From positions 7,657,000-7,720,999 of the forward strand of contig OY740766.1 of assembly GCA_963513935.1 (NCBI GenBank): a DNA stretch of 64,000 nucleotides. Reading direction: 5' to 3'. The DNA comes from Aphrophora alni. Lineage: Eukaryota > Arthropoda > Insecta > Hemiptera > Aphrophoridae. How positions within the stretch are numbered: the stretch's first letter is position 1; every line of letters begins with the position of its first letter. Below, one piece after another: positions 23,601 through 35,160 of this stretch. A program made the position numbers and the translations under genes. A model generated the notes under the pieces. That model made no database searches and had not been told where the DNA came from. It was given only the letters and a program-made list of their open reading frames with translations.

Positions 23601-25269
23601 TTTAATACAACAATAAATGTATATACGACACTCGTATATATAGACTATATGTATGCCAATCAGCTTAACTCTCTTTGAATTTGTTCAAAAGTAATTTTAT
23701 TTCAATACTGCAATTGAATTAATTTCAAATTTGACTCCTCTCAAAGTTGTACCATTTTGGAACTCTTCTACAGAACAGAAATTATTTCTTATTAGTCAGT
23801 TAAACAAAACTAGAGACTTTGGGCCTGAACACTTGACCTTATTTGAAATATTTTAATCTATATTCTCCTTTCAAAATGTTTGATTATTTGAAAAACTTTT
23901 TAAAATTTAGCTTTTTCTGAGCACACCATTTTATCAGTAACTATTGGAATGGTTCGATGAAATAAATGAGTTCTACTCGTGAAAGACACAAATAAAATTC
24001 TGGTGTATTCTCAAATCCAAACATTAGATTTTTTGTAACTTATAATTTGAGAGTAAGTACCATAAGGAAAAAAAATTACAATTTTATCTACATTTTTCAC
24101 CCATTTTGTTTTTTTCACCCCTCAATATAATATATACAAAATAATTGTTTTACTTTCATACAACAAATCCCAACTTATACCTAAGATGTCAATAAACAGA
24201 ACAGGAACATAAATTAATAAGAGATACTCCATTGTACTGTTGACCATTTAAAAATAACTTTGGACGATGATAAAACTCATCTACTGCATTCACACCATTT
24301 CTGAATCTAACCTTATTTGTAGATCTTTTTACCTGTAGCCTGTTGATATGATCGTCCCAATTCATGACCAGATGCATATCAGGTGGGAGTCAATATATTG
24401 ATGTTGGTCTAATTGGTATAGTGATCCCATAAAGTCAGTGTTTTCATATTCCTTTTATAACATTGACACCATTCATCAATGGGGCATTTTTGAAACTGAA
24501 AATAAATCCAAGAAGAGTTATAAACGACTTTGTTGGTTTTCAAAATCCTATTACTCATTTCAAAATGGTTCACATTTAATATATCTTCTAAGACACGAGT
24601 TTTGTTATATATTAAAACTTGGCTGTATAAAGAAGTATGAAGAATAATGAAGTTCAAAAATCTGGAATAAAAGTATTATGTTTACTTTTAAAAATACTAA
24701 GATTTTATGGTTACTGTATACACTTGATTTTTATTTTATTATTATTATTTTTTTTTATGTTATGCTAGTCAATCCGATCTTAAATTCATTCAGATCAGAG
24801 TAATGGAAAAAAGTACGTTTTTGTTTTAAAACTGTATAAACAAATTTCTTTCATAATATTTAATAAATTCAATAAATATGTTGACTTTTTATGTTTTTTA
24901 AACAGTTATTATTCATTTCATACAGTCTAAATGTATTAAAGACACAGAATTAGAAAATGTTTTTGCTTGGACTAATAGAGTTACGTCTTAAAGACCGTCC
25001 TTTAAACATTAGTGATGTATATCATCGGTAATGTGGGATTCCATATAGAACTGAGAACCTTTAAAAATATAATTAAAGTGATTTTATAAATCAAGTTTGA
25101 TCACTTAACTTTGTTTCTAGAATATGTAATTTGATTGTGTCTACTGCAGTGTGTACAGTTAAGATTTTTATATCCTTCCTTTAGTTTACTGTAAATGTTT
25201 TTAAGTTACAAATTCTGTTGAATGGATTTAAACATATTATGATGTATTTGAATGAGATGTTACTGTGTA

Positions 25270-25425
25270 CTGATTGTTATAGTTTAATTATTGCAGCTCA
25301 TGTATCACTGAGGATAGCGACTTTGTAGTTGAAACGTGTTTGATTAAGTAAACGTAACGTTTGTGAGATCTTGTTTTTGAGTTTTATTCTATCTAATATT
25401 ATCTCACAAGTCAAGCTCAATATTT
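25270..25425 (+). repeat. Hammerhead-family dispersed repeat, subfamily B, degenerate
   Basis: A ribozyme-like segment (25302-25346) is followed by GTGAGAT, a ~45-nt loop, then ATCTCAC and the tail AAGTCAAGCTCAA. The same order of parts occurs at 30904-31033 and, in reverse, at 46996-47125. The core CTGAGGA and GAAAC is intact and the cleavage-site base is T, but stem I pairs only 4 bp (TCA/TGA plus one). Confidence 0.6.
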
Positions 25426-25486
25426 ATTTATAAATATTATTATTTTAAATTATTGTAAACTTTATATATTTGTTTTACTGTTGTAG

Positions 25487-25933
25487 GATTTTACTACCGA
25501 GTACCAGATTCATATCTTGGGTGAATTCATAAACAACGAAGAACTGTGCGTTGAATTGATGAAATTTGTATCTGATAAATTAGAATCTGTACTGACAACA
25601 GAAAAAGATAAATTTCGTTTAGCAGAAAAATCTAGTAATATGTTAAGTTTTTGTTATAAGCTTTTTGACAGTTATAAAATATTAACATTAAATAAAACAC
25701 AGACTTCTAATGTACTGAAAGAATATGAGTTAACATCTTTGTGGCAGTCTCAATTTATAGATGGAGACAATGTAAATGAAAGTAAAACTGTTCAGAAGGA
25801 AGTGATTAGAAAGTTAATCCAAGTTTTAGAAAGATTTGTAATTTATTACATAAATGATTGTCCTCTCTTAGCACAGCCAGCCGTAAAATGTTTGAGTTGT
25901 ATCAAAGTTTTGGATAACATTCGAGATGAATAG
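25487..25933 (+). CDS. Terminal exon of unidentified helical-repeat protein
   Basis: The acceptor TTTACTGTTGTAG precedes GATTTTACTACC in phase 0, and the exon is open to TAG at 25931-25933. It encodes 148 residues, DFTTEYQIHILGEFINNEEL and on to AVKCLSCIKVLDNIRDE. The content is again mostly helix (LMKFVSDKLESVL, KEVIRKLIQVLERFVIYYI). The frame is maintained from 19845 through this stop. A variant poly(A) signal (AATATAAAG) lies about 85 bases downstream. This defines the 3' end of the gene. Function unknown; the C-terminal family is not recognised. Confidence 0.72.
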   Translation, partial: DFTTEYQIHILGEFINNEELCVELMKFVSDKLESVLTTEKDKFRLAEKSSNMLSFCYKLFDSYKILTLNKTQTSNVLKEYELTSLWQSQFIDGDNVNESKTVQKEVIRKLIQVLERFVIYYINDCPLLAQPAVKCLSCIKVLDNIRDE

Positions 25934-26118
25934 TACATTTTTTTAATGTCTCTTATTTTAAAAAAAAACTGATTTTATTTAATTTGTATAATATGTGTAT
26001 GTTGTATGTAAAAAAGAATATAAAGATTTATTTTGACTGTTTCAAAAGTATTTATTACAATAGCAATAATTTATGTTTAAGGCCTTGGTAAAAGTGAAAG
26101 TCCAACTTATGAAACATA

Positions 26119-26440
26119 CAGAATGTTTCAAAAAGGACTTTACAACTTTGCAAATTCATGCATGTTATTTGTAACGTCTTCAAATGCGGCGTAGATTCTT
26201 GTTCTCAGCTCTGCAAGAAAAGCCTGTAATGATGGATTATAAACTTCATCTTTGATAAATCCCCAGGAAAAAAATCGACAAGTGTCAGATCTGGTGAGTA
26301 AGCTGACCTTCCAATTAACCCACCTCAACCGACCTGGAAAACAGTTAGGTAGTAAGGAGGTAAGCCACCTTGCTGGAAGTATATGCGGCATTATTAGTCA
26401 TCCTCATCAATCTGTAACAAATTTCATTTTTTAAATCATA
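26119..26440 (-). pseudogene. Tc1/mariner-type transposase C-terminal remnant with one TIR
   Basis: On the minus strand the frame has NCFPGRLRWVNWKVS, then RSDTCRFFSWGFIKDEVY and SLQAFLAELRTRIYAAF. This matches the familiar arrangement FPGRWIGR...W..RSPDLTP.DFFLWG..KD.VY...P..L.ELR.RI at the DDE/D end of mariner-like transposases. The Pro-Asp of RSPDLTP and other positions have decayed. A terminal sequence CAGAATGTTTCAAAAAGGAC follows a TA at 26117-26118, like mariner TIRs. The other end is missing. It lies directly downstream of the unidentified gene. Confidence 0.7.
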
Positions 26441-28619
26441 TTCAACAAATGATAAAACGTAGTTTATATGCTAAATATGATGTTGAAGGCTTTAGAGAGA
26501 CATTTTCTCTGTCAGTCAAATCTTTTCCAATGGAGTTAAACATAACATACTGCCCAGTTTATTGAATAGTGTAACGAACTGTTTACTTTTCCCCAGCTTT
26601 GAAATATAGGATAATTGTTACTGATATATATAACCACTATAAACCCAGTGAGAGTATTTAAACAAAATTCAATTTAAACTATTTAATGTAACTTTAAAAA
26701 AGAAATATAACATTTTAATATTATTAAAAATAATAATTTATGACATTCTTAGTTAAATTATTGCAAAATTGTGGACAATGAATGATTATAAATGGTTATC
26801 ATTTTGAAACTGTTCGAATAAAATTTCTGGATTAATCCAAAATAATGCCAATGAGAAACTGTACACCTAATTTTAATAAAATTTACAACTTGTAACTTTT
26901 AGAGTGTCGATACACATACATATACCATCAAAAGGGAGAGAAACGTAAACATTTTCAAATAGGAAAGTGGAGGTGAAAGACTCTTTGTTTTAAAGGTCTT
27001 ATTGAACTAAGGAAAAATTTGACTACAACCATAAATTGACCAGTAACCACAAGATTTGGTGTATAATATGTTAATATTATCAGTTTTTAAAAAATGTACA
27101 AAAAATCGTTAAGTTCCCCTTAACCAGTTCAAAAATGAAAACTTTAAATTAATTTGTATTTAAATGATATCTTTTATGTAGATGAGTATTTTCCCTTTTA
27201 ATAATGCTTAATAAAGGCCTCACTTATTAAGATTAGCTAATTCAGCCCAAACGGGTATACAGGTTTAAAAAAAAATGTATATTGATTTTTATAGATTTTT
27301 GTATATGTGCATATTTCGGCTGTATAATTCTAGGCAGATTTTTTCATTTTTGTAACAACTCAAAAAGTTAGTAGTAGGCCTGATTGTCCTAAATACAAAA
27401 CGATGCATTTCAACTTTCTTCAGGTCTATACATTTGTATAAAATTTCACTAAAGTTTATCCTCTAAATACCCAATCAAAACAAATCGCACATCATTTTTT
27501 AAAACTAAAATATCATTCAGGGATTTGTGAAGAGCCAAAAAGTGAAAATGATCGCTGTCATGCAACATTAAATATCTCTAAATCAGTTGTATTGATTTCT
27601 ACCACATTTTAGTGAAATGAGAATGTTAATGACCCAAACCAATGTGCTAAATCATATATATCAAAAAATTACTGATCACAACTAAATTGATTAAAAAAAA
27701 AGAACCTGAAGGTTTATTTAGTTTTATCCCAAATGACTTATTAACAGTAATTTCATTTTTACACTTTGTTAATTAAGATGTTATCTCTAAAGCTTTGACG
27801 CTCTGCAAAGAGTCTGTAGAGAGATTCCTTGTATCTGGTGAGATGGGGGATCTGTGTACAGATTCAAATACGGACTTACACACCTCTTTCAGTACGGGGT
27901 GGGAAATGCACTGGTGCAGATGATCTCTTTAGGATGGAACAAAAATGTGGCAGATGTGTAAAACACCTCTTCACCCAAGCCAAGGTAAAAACATATACCA
28001 AGGGCTACTTGGTTAAAGGAAAACTGCTGATCTCGAATTTTATTTAGTCTTAATAATCCATGTGCGGCTCTGCATGGGTAGACCGTTTATTTCCCTAGCT
28101 AATCGTGGGATTTTAACGGATATCAATGAACTGTTAAACAAAGCTGACCTGGAGAACTTGCAAAAGACAACTCAGGGAGTAACAAAAAATAGAAGTGTAG
28201 GAAACTGGGGCCTTACTCTAACCCCATGGAACCCAATCATCGCAGGACGTCCTAGGAACTCTTGGAGGACCAATGTAACATATGATTGAAAAAGTGAGAG
28301 ATGAGGTCGAACATATCAACATTAATAGAAATGACCAGAAGCATCTTTCACGAACTGAATTCCTGATGTGAGTGGAATACACAACACTGTGTGTAGGAGA
28401 CCAGAATAAAACGAACAATAGTTGTCTTATATTGTAGCATCTAACCTTTATATTTTAAATAAAAGAAATACACCTAGTTTTGTTACAAAAGCTAAAGTGT
28501 GGTTTTGGATCTTACGCTAGGAACTGATGGCATAAACACCATTTTAAGCAAATGGTATGTGTTGAGTGCGCCGATAATGTTGAATCATAGACACATTGTT
28601 ATTTTCTGAGTAGAAAACA
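26441..28619. other. Non-coding stretch between transposon remnants
   Basis: Mostly AT-rich sequence without recognisable exons. From about 27829 to 28410 base composition is more even and short open frames occur (for example RMEQKCGRCVKHLF), possibly the decayed 5' part of the non-LTR element that follows. Confidence 0.35.
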
Positions 28620-30520
28620 GATCAGTTGATAGTTTTCTTAATCTTAGGAATACTAGATGGGGGGCACATGATGATATCCTTTAAATTAACCTTCAGGTTT
28701 TTGGGAGATCTATGGTTAATACACATGAATTGGAGTTGGCGGGTTTTAGATTGACGGCTGCCATTGTGGACTCTTTTCATCAGAACTATCCTCTTACAAG
28801 GAAAATATCTGAGGAGCATGCTAAATGGTGGACTTAATTACTTTCTGATCAAATAATTTAAGTTCGGAGGCTGTTTAATGCAGTTAAACAATATGGTAGA
28901 TGGGAGGTTTATAAGTGGGCTATAACTGAATACAACATATATTTAAAAAGATGGAAGGAGTCGTGAAGGAAGTTCTGTCAGAAGATAGAATATACTTCTC
29001 AAGGGTCATGATTTCATAAAATTATTACCTCTGATCCTCTAAATCCAATGGGGAGTCTTCTTAGTCCAAAAGAGGAGTACACTAAGAGACTGGGAAGGAA
29101 ACTAATGAAGTTTTAAAAAAAAGTTTAACAAAAACTCAGGGTACACTTTCATGACTCAAGTCAAAAATGTGGATGGTGAGCGAGGATCAGACATCCCCTT
29201 TAGGTATCCAACTCTGGAGAATTGTATCCAACTATCATATCTGAAACCAGATAGTTGATATTGATAAAATAAGGTGGGCTATTAATTCATTTACTTCATT
29301 CAAATCACCAGATTCAGGTGGGATTTTTCTGGTCTTACTGCAATGTGGGGTGGAGTTTATTGCTTCTAATTCATATGGGTTATTCCAGATCAGTTTAGTC
29401 ACCAGGTCTGTATTTCAAGTGAGGAAAGCACCCTGAATAGTTTTTATTCATAAGCCAGGGCTCATATTATATGTTGAGACTAAGACTTATAGACACTGAT
29501 AGAAAGACATGAATGAGGGGTGATGATCCCACTATATGTGAGTCAGGTAGAGTTGTGAGAGTGCTCTACACATTCTGGTAGATTGGAATATTGGAGTGCT
29601 GTACAAAGATTGGAAGAGACTCTCACTAACAGAATATGCCCTCGATGTCTTTCTCAACATCGAAGTAGCTTTTGACAAAGCCTCCCATGATTCGATGACT
29701 CACGTCCTATCCACAAAACCATGTGCACATTGGTAGGGGACATGTTGACTGGGAAGATAGCTGTACTCTAAATCTTGGGAGAAGAGGTGAAAGTTGAGGT
29801 TACCAGGGGTTGTCCACAGGGGGGAGTTTTATTCAGTAATGCCTGGGATATTCACTGCTGAATAGACTATTCTTTCGTCAGAGGGTTACTATATCCAACA
29901 TGCAGATGATGTTGTAGTGCTTATCCGAGGATGATATGGCAATACAGAGATGGATCTTATGAAAAGAGCTCTATTACTAGTGGAGGGCTGGTGTCGCAAA
30001 GAGAACTTAAGGATAAACCTGAGTAAGACAGCGGTGATACCCTAAATCGGAATGGTATTAAACTCTCTAGGGAGACACTTCCAAATCCAAATAAGGAACA
30101 ATTGGTCAACCAATTCTACAGGTGGGTACCAAGATAGATACTAGATATTCATTTTCAAGACCCTTTAAAGTTGAACTGACCTATGGGGAGAAGGATCATG
30201 TGTTAGATAATTCAGGAAACTTGGTGTAGTACTCCAATGACTCTATGACAAAAGAAGGCAATGGTGCTGGGGTGTATGGGCTGAGACTGAGGTTGAATCA
30301 TTTGATTCTCTTGGGACAGTATATCATGTTTTTTTTCAGACAGAGATATGGGCCATCAATGACTGTGTTCTGGCGAATCAAAAGAGGCAGTGATATAAGA
30401 TCTCATTTGGTCTGGAAATCCTGGAAAGACCTCAATACTCTGTCTCTGGAAAACCAGGGACTTAAATCTGGATACATGGGCACAAGGGTGTTGAGGGAAA
30501 TTAAGGTGCATATAGGTTAG
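28620..30520 (+). pseudogene. Decayed non-LTR retrotransposon (RT and RNase H)
   Basis: Pieces of one ORF2-type protein follow each other in the plus direction with stops and frameshifts between. The linker segment VRRLFNAVKQYGRWEVYKWA lies near 28862-28922. RT motif A is IEVAFDKASHDS near 29660-29695, motif B is EVTRGCPQGGVLF near 29790-29830, motif C is GYYIQHADDVVVLIRG near 29885-29930 (YADD changed to HADD), followed by EGWCRKENLRINLSKTAVIP near 29980-30040. A C-terminal RNase H-like part has SMTKEGNGAGVYGLR near 30240 and further pieces to 30520. The RT plus RNase H order suits the I/LOA/jockey-related lineages. It is not functional. Confidence 0.75.
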
Positions 30521-30802
30521 CTACTTATATAATAATTTTTTGCTTTAAGATCTTCAGATTCTCTAAATTCTATAATTAATCTAATCTTACGATCAATAAA
30601 TGTTTTCAGACAAAATAGCCTATAAATTAAGTTAAGGAAATTATTTCTGCTATTTTGCTACCTAAGGAGCATAATACTTAATGATACTTTATAAGTTATT
30701 TTATTATTGTCATTCATTACAGAATCAAGTATAGGCTAGCATAAAATTTATACTAACAATTGAATTACCTTATATGGTTTCCGCCAGGTGACTTCTTTTT
30801 TA

Positions 30803-30846
30803 AACACTAACGCGTTTCAAAGCATCTGCTCCATCTTCAGAGTTCT
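30803..30846 (-). ncRNA. Degenerate hammerhead-like motif
   Basis: On the minus strand: ACT, CTGAAGA, a stem II of GGAGCA/TGCTTT, then GAAAC, GCGTT, AGT. The core is complete, but stem I pairs only 3 bp next to the core before a mismatch. It is a divergent subfamily, 60 bp from the intact plus-strand copy and in the opposite orientation. Confidence 0.4.
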
Positions 30847-30903
30847 ATTCACTCAGTTGAGATTGTTAACTGTTACTGTTGTGGTTTGGTTGGTGTAGCT
30901 GGT

Positions 30904-30948
30904 GTATCACTGAAGAGGACGACCTTGTCGTTGAAACACGTCTGATAC
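30904..30948 (+). ncRNA. Type I hammerhead ribozyme motif
   Basis: Read 5' to 3': GTATCA (stem I), CTGAAGA (core C3-A9), a stem II of GACGAC/GTCGTT closed by CTT, GAAAC (G12-A15.1), a minimal stem III AC-AC-GT, C17 at 30942 as the cleavage base, and TGATAC, which pairs perfectly with GTATCA. All invariant core positions are present. Hammerheads with such a tiny stem III are typical of retrotransposon-borne forms (Penelope-like elements, schistosome SINE-like repeats), which act as dimers or need a longer stem I contact. Catalysis here is inferred. It sits within a ~150-bp repeat ending CTCATAAGTCAAGCTCAAC. Confidence 0.75.
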
Positions 30949-31075
30949 TTAGGCGTATTTTTTATGAGAATTGTGTTCTGTGTGTTTGTTATACTGTATA
31001 GTTTTTCTCATAAGTCAAGCTCAACATTTAATATTGTTAACAACATTAAAATAAAATATTAAAAAAAACACGGAC

Positions 31076-31079
<4 letters not shown>

Positions 31080-31125
<46 letters not shown>

Positions 31126-31126
31126 T
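31080..31126 (+). repeat. (CA)n(TA)n microsatellite
   Basis: A CACACA run passes into TATATA just downstream of the hammerhead repeat copy at 30904. Confidence 0.9.
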
Positions 31127-31189
31127 TATTAATTTATACATCACTTATCGTATCGCGACACTTGGGATGCGCATCATATCGATGTAAAT

Positions 31190-32437
31190 ATTTTCATTTA
31201 CTATTACCCATATTATTTCTAGCAGCAATACGCAAACCAATTCCTCATGTTTTATAGGTGGTGATATATTATATGTGTTCACTGATTATATCTGGATTAG
31301 TTTTCTGAATTTGTTTCGGCAATATTAAGTGGAATCTTGTGTTAATTTTATAACTAAATAAAATTTCTGACGGAGACATTCCAGTTGCTGGATGAGGCAT
31401 AAATCAATAGTGTACAAGAATTTGATTTAAATTAAAATTAATATCATTAACATTGGTATTATGTAAATTAGAACTCATGTTTGCTAATTGATTTACAATA
31501 ATTGTTTGTAAGTAACGTTCAGCCTGCTGTTAGTGGAAGGATGATATGGTGCGGTCATTTTTTTATGAACAATACCATTTTCTTGCAAAATTTTTATAAA
31601 TAGCCATGAAATTAATTGTGTCCATTATGGGACACTAAAGTTGAAGAAAAGCAAAAAGCTGAGAAGATGCTCTGTAAAACCTGTACGTATTGTGTTTAAA
31701 GTAGTTAAATTGGGTAGGCCTATATAGGAACTTTACGCCATTTTTTTGCATCAACAACAATAAAGAAATACATTCCCATAAATGGGTATGTTAAATCTAT
31801 GTGGACTTGTTGAAATGGTTTAGAAGGATGCATATTTTGTTTTACTGGATTATTTCTATTTTTAGCAGAACCTAATCCAAAATTTTGAGCTAATTTTGAA
31901 TATCTGCATCAATACCTGCTTATCAACAAAAACTACATGCTTCAGCTTTCTATTACTACAATAACTTTCTATTTATTTCGAAATGTGCCACATATAATTA
32001 TATTAATATTTTCTTTTGAAACTAAACAATACTATTACTCCGATGTCCATACATTAAATAATCTCTGTGTACAGGAAATTCATAATGATCAATATCAAAA
32101 CGCATGTGTAATTCTAGTTTCTTTCCCGAAATAACAGAGTTAATTAAGAGTAACAATTGATTATTATTGGTTGTTGCATTAGCAAGTTCCTTCACAGATA
32201 TGGGCAAATTCATAACTTGGCCTATTTCAAATTCATCTGGTTCATCAAATTTATATGATGAATAAGATAAAATTGAAAATCTTGATAAAAAATCAGCATT
32301 TGCATCGTCTTCTGATTTGTGGTATTTTAATTAAAATATTGTTAAAAAAATTCATATTGTTGCATCTATGTGGCAATCTTGTAGGGTAATATTATACTAG
32401 GTGAGAGAAAATGTAGGTTAATTTAAATTAAATTTAA
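31190..32437 (-). pseudogene. Decayed Ty3/gypsy pol: integrase half
   Basis: The minus strand reads, with stops, a SEDDANADFLSRFS segment (the end of RNase H, near 32290), then EFEIGQVMNLPISVKELANA, later PFQQVHIDLTYPFMGMYFF (near 31800, the integrase core beginning HID, with IVVDA following), then LVSHNGHNYFMAIYKNF (near 31600) and a PATGMSPSEILF piece near 31390. This order is that of Ty3/gypsy integrases of the K02A2.6/Mag type. It is continuous with the RT/RNase H piece at 34790-35150; the piggyBac element has split the pol sequence at a TTAA. Not functional. Confidence 0.75.
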
Positions 32438-34785
32438 CCCATAACTAACATCATGATTTAAAGTTACGCAATCAACATCATATGTCTGGGAGACACCTAT
32501 AGGTATTTAAATGAAAAAAGGGCATAATTAATGATCAATAAATGTACAGTAAAATGGCTTTACATACCTATATATACGTAGAGTGGATGAAGAATTAGTT
32601 CAGAAACATCTTGTCACAATGTCCTTTATACTCTCTTTGAAAACAGTTCTTGCAAATTTTTTTGGAACATTCCAAACAAATTGCCGCTCCACATTTTTGG
32701 CATGGATATTTCGTTCTCCTTTTCAGCTGCGACGGACAGGTTGAGCAGGATTTTCTCGACTCGAAGAATTCTGGAACATCTTCAATCTTTAGAATTCGTT
32801 TGATTGACAGTTTTAGCTCACTCGGCAGATTCTTGGTTTCTTGAATACGTCTCCTCATGTAGGGATAGATCAAGCTGTTGGCTAGTGCTTTCATGAAGTT
32901 GAAACGACTCATTTTCTTTGCATCTTTGAAAGATTGGTGTAGAATATAACTAGGCTATTATTACACCACAGCCAACATCAAGTATAGTAAAAAAAAATCT
33001 TCAGGGGCCAGCGTCTTGATTGTCTGTTCGCTGAGTAGTGCGCAGATTTCTGGTCGACTCCATTGTAAAAGGCAATTATTTCCGGCTTGCCTGATTCATC
33101 ATCATCTGCAGGGGAATGGTGTATAGAATTACAGCCTTCCTCTTCTTGGGCACATACGAAAGCAAAGTCTTATTTTCATTGCATCCATAAATTCACAATT
33201 TTTCAGCTCTCTCTTTGTTAGGCTGGAACTCAAGAGGAATCTGTTTTTTTTTTTTTTTTTTGAGTTCCCACGTAAGTCAAATCCCTTTGCTCTAGCTCGT
33301 TCACCACTTCGATGGAGGTAAACCAATTGTCTACTTAATGTTTTGCCTCGACCCTTCAATTGGTTTCACCAACTTTATAACAACTTGAGAAGGAATCAGT
33401 AGTTTCTTCTCCTCCTCTGATAAACCTCATCCGTCACTTCCTTTTCCGCAGTACAGATACCAGTTGTAGAAATAATGAGTCCTGGCATCTGCCAGGCACA
33501 AAATCTTGAGTCTTGCCGGTTTTTTCTGTGTTACATTTTGAATGCACAACGGCTACGGAAGGTAACAAGCATTTTGTCAACACACATAGTTGGCCCTGGA
33601 GTGTAGACGAGACATGAGTTTTCAATAAATATATTGAAAATGTCTGAAACTGCTGCGGCAGGATCACTCTTCTTCCTTTCTTCTCGGTCATCAGGGTTAT
33701 CAAATCTTAAAAACAGAAATCTATTCCTGGGCATCGTGCATCGAAAAATATCTCGTCTAGATCCATCAGTAGCAAAAAGGCTGTCCACAGTTTCGTTTGA
33801 TGACTTAAAAATTGCAGTGTAAAAAAGAGTCCAATGAAAGCCTTTAGTTCAATCATATCCAATTCAGAAAGATAGGATAGTTTTTTAACATATTTTTCTC
33901 TGAGCGATGCAATTTTATGGTTGGTCCATGTCAGTATTTCTTCCAAAAACTCGTTTGTAAATAAAAGGCCCCATACCTCCTCAACAGATGGATTTGTCCC
34001 GAGCTCTTTTGCCTTTGGTTTGAGACCAGGTAACTGTAAAATAATATTATGTCTTCGAGTTCTGACGTTTGGTCGGGGAGCTTCTTTTCCCAATTTAAAT
34101 TGTAATTTTCTTGCTACTTTTTTCCTAAGAAAAATTGTTGCCGTTCTGATTTATTACTAGTTTCTTCTAGGGTCTCATCTTCATTACTGCTTTCTTCCAT
34201 AGGACCAGTGACGCCAAAATCTTCTTCGAACTCCTGTTCCGATTCAGAGTCGTGGTCACTATTGATTTGATATTCTTCATCTTGGCCACTAACGTAAGGA
34301 TCAGGCGTGAAGGTCTATCCAAAACATCAAAAACTAAATTTTGAAGTTGATTTTCATCAAAACAATGTTCTTGTACCAATACTTTACTCACAATAGGTCT
34401 TCCATGTGACGGGCCAGGATATTCGACTTCCCCAGAATTAATTTTATATTGTCAGATAATAAAAAACAACTTATTTTACTAATATTTACAAACTAATTGG
34501 ATCCACAAATCACCACGTGTCTCGATAAAAACCATAGAAAAGAAAGTCACGTAAGCAACATCATACGTCTCACAGATGGAAAGTCCCACAAGGTCATAGA
34601 AAACTATAAATAGCGCAGCCAAGGGGCAAGACAAAAACTGGCAACTTTCACTGAACAAAAACCAACGTCCGACTGGCAGCTAGATGGCCGGACAAAAACA
34701 ATAGACCAGGGGGAAGGGAAATACGCCGGTTTTTATTTTCGTGCCCGTCTTCAAGACATATTATGTTAGTATTGTTAGTTAAGGG
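32438..34785 (-). mobile_element. piggyBac element (2,348 bp) inserted in gypsy pol
   Basis: TTAA flanks both ends (32434-32437 and 34786-34789). The termini are CCCATAACTAACA on the left and TGTTAGTTAAGGG on the right, inverted with 12 of 13 matching. A subterminal motif (TTACGCAATCAACATCATATG near 32463, CACGTAAGCAACATCATACG near 34548) is repeated inside each end in direct orientation. The length is close to the 2.4 kb usual for autonomous piggyBac elements. It encodes a broken transposase in minus orientation, parallel to the gypsy remnant it interrupts. Confidence 0.85.
32595..34440 (-). pseudogene. piggyBac-family transposase, frameshifted
   Basis: In order on the minus strand: an acidic N-terminus (near 34160-34310, read in another frame as SGQDEEYQINSDHDSESEQE), then VEEVWGLLFTNEFLEEILTW and MIELKAFIGLFF (33830-33985, start of the DDE domain), then the segment SRFDNPDDREERKKSD-like at 33640-33730 and YTPGPTMCVDKMLVTFRSRC (33535-33610), holding the first catalytic Asp of the VDEQL-type motif, then a decayed centre near 33130-33360, and a C-terminal cysteine-rich domain (32595-32912; CSTC..QLKRRTKYPCQKCG and CLECSKKICKNC). 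At least three frame changes separate these pieces, so no active transposase is made. Domain order and family are clear. Confidence 0.8.
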
Positions 34786-34789
34786 TTAA

Positions 34790-35160
34790 TGGTCTTTTAT
34801 CAGTTAATAGTAAGAATCCTCTGCCATACAAATACTGGTAGATCATTTAACACCATACACAATATCGTAAACCTCCCTATCTATTTGAGCCCTCTTCCTT
34901 TGTGTTTCATTTAAGGTTTGAGATGCAAAGTGAATAGGTTTTTCTGTGCCATCTGGCAAAACATGAGAAATGACAGTTCCAACACTAGTTGAAGACATGC
35001 ATAAGTAGACTATATAATTGTAAATTAAAAAAGTAATGGACTAAAAAATTATTTTGATTGGATAATATATTTAACTGTGTTAAAAGCATTTTGGCAAGCC
35101 TTATTCCATATCCAGGGACATATTTATGTAATATTTTTTTATGAAACCTTTTATTGTCAG
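34790..35160 (-). pseudogene. Decayed Ty3/gypsy pol: RT/RNase H junction
   Basis: The minus strand reads WNKACQNAFNTVKYIIQSK near 35110-35050, then VYLCMSSTSVGTVISHVLPD and GTEKPIHFASQTLNETQRK (about 35005-34900), AQIDREVYDIVYGVK, and after a one-base shift YQYLYGRGFLLLTDKRPL up to the TTAA. This is the RT-RNase H connection of gypsy polyproteins (LSHV.PDG.EKPI.FASRTLN..E..YAQI). The next part of the protein lies on the far side of the piggyBac insertion. Confidence 0.8.

Larger units (their letters stand above)
20438..25486 (+). other. Intron of the unidentified gene (~5 kb)
   Basis: It is bounded by GTAAGT and TGTTGTAG. It holds a ~90-bp inverted element (20512-20601), an A-run at 22678-22700 and one hammerhead-family repeat copy (about 25270-25425). 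No further exon is apparent. Confidence 0.6.
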
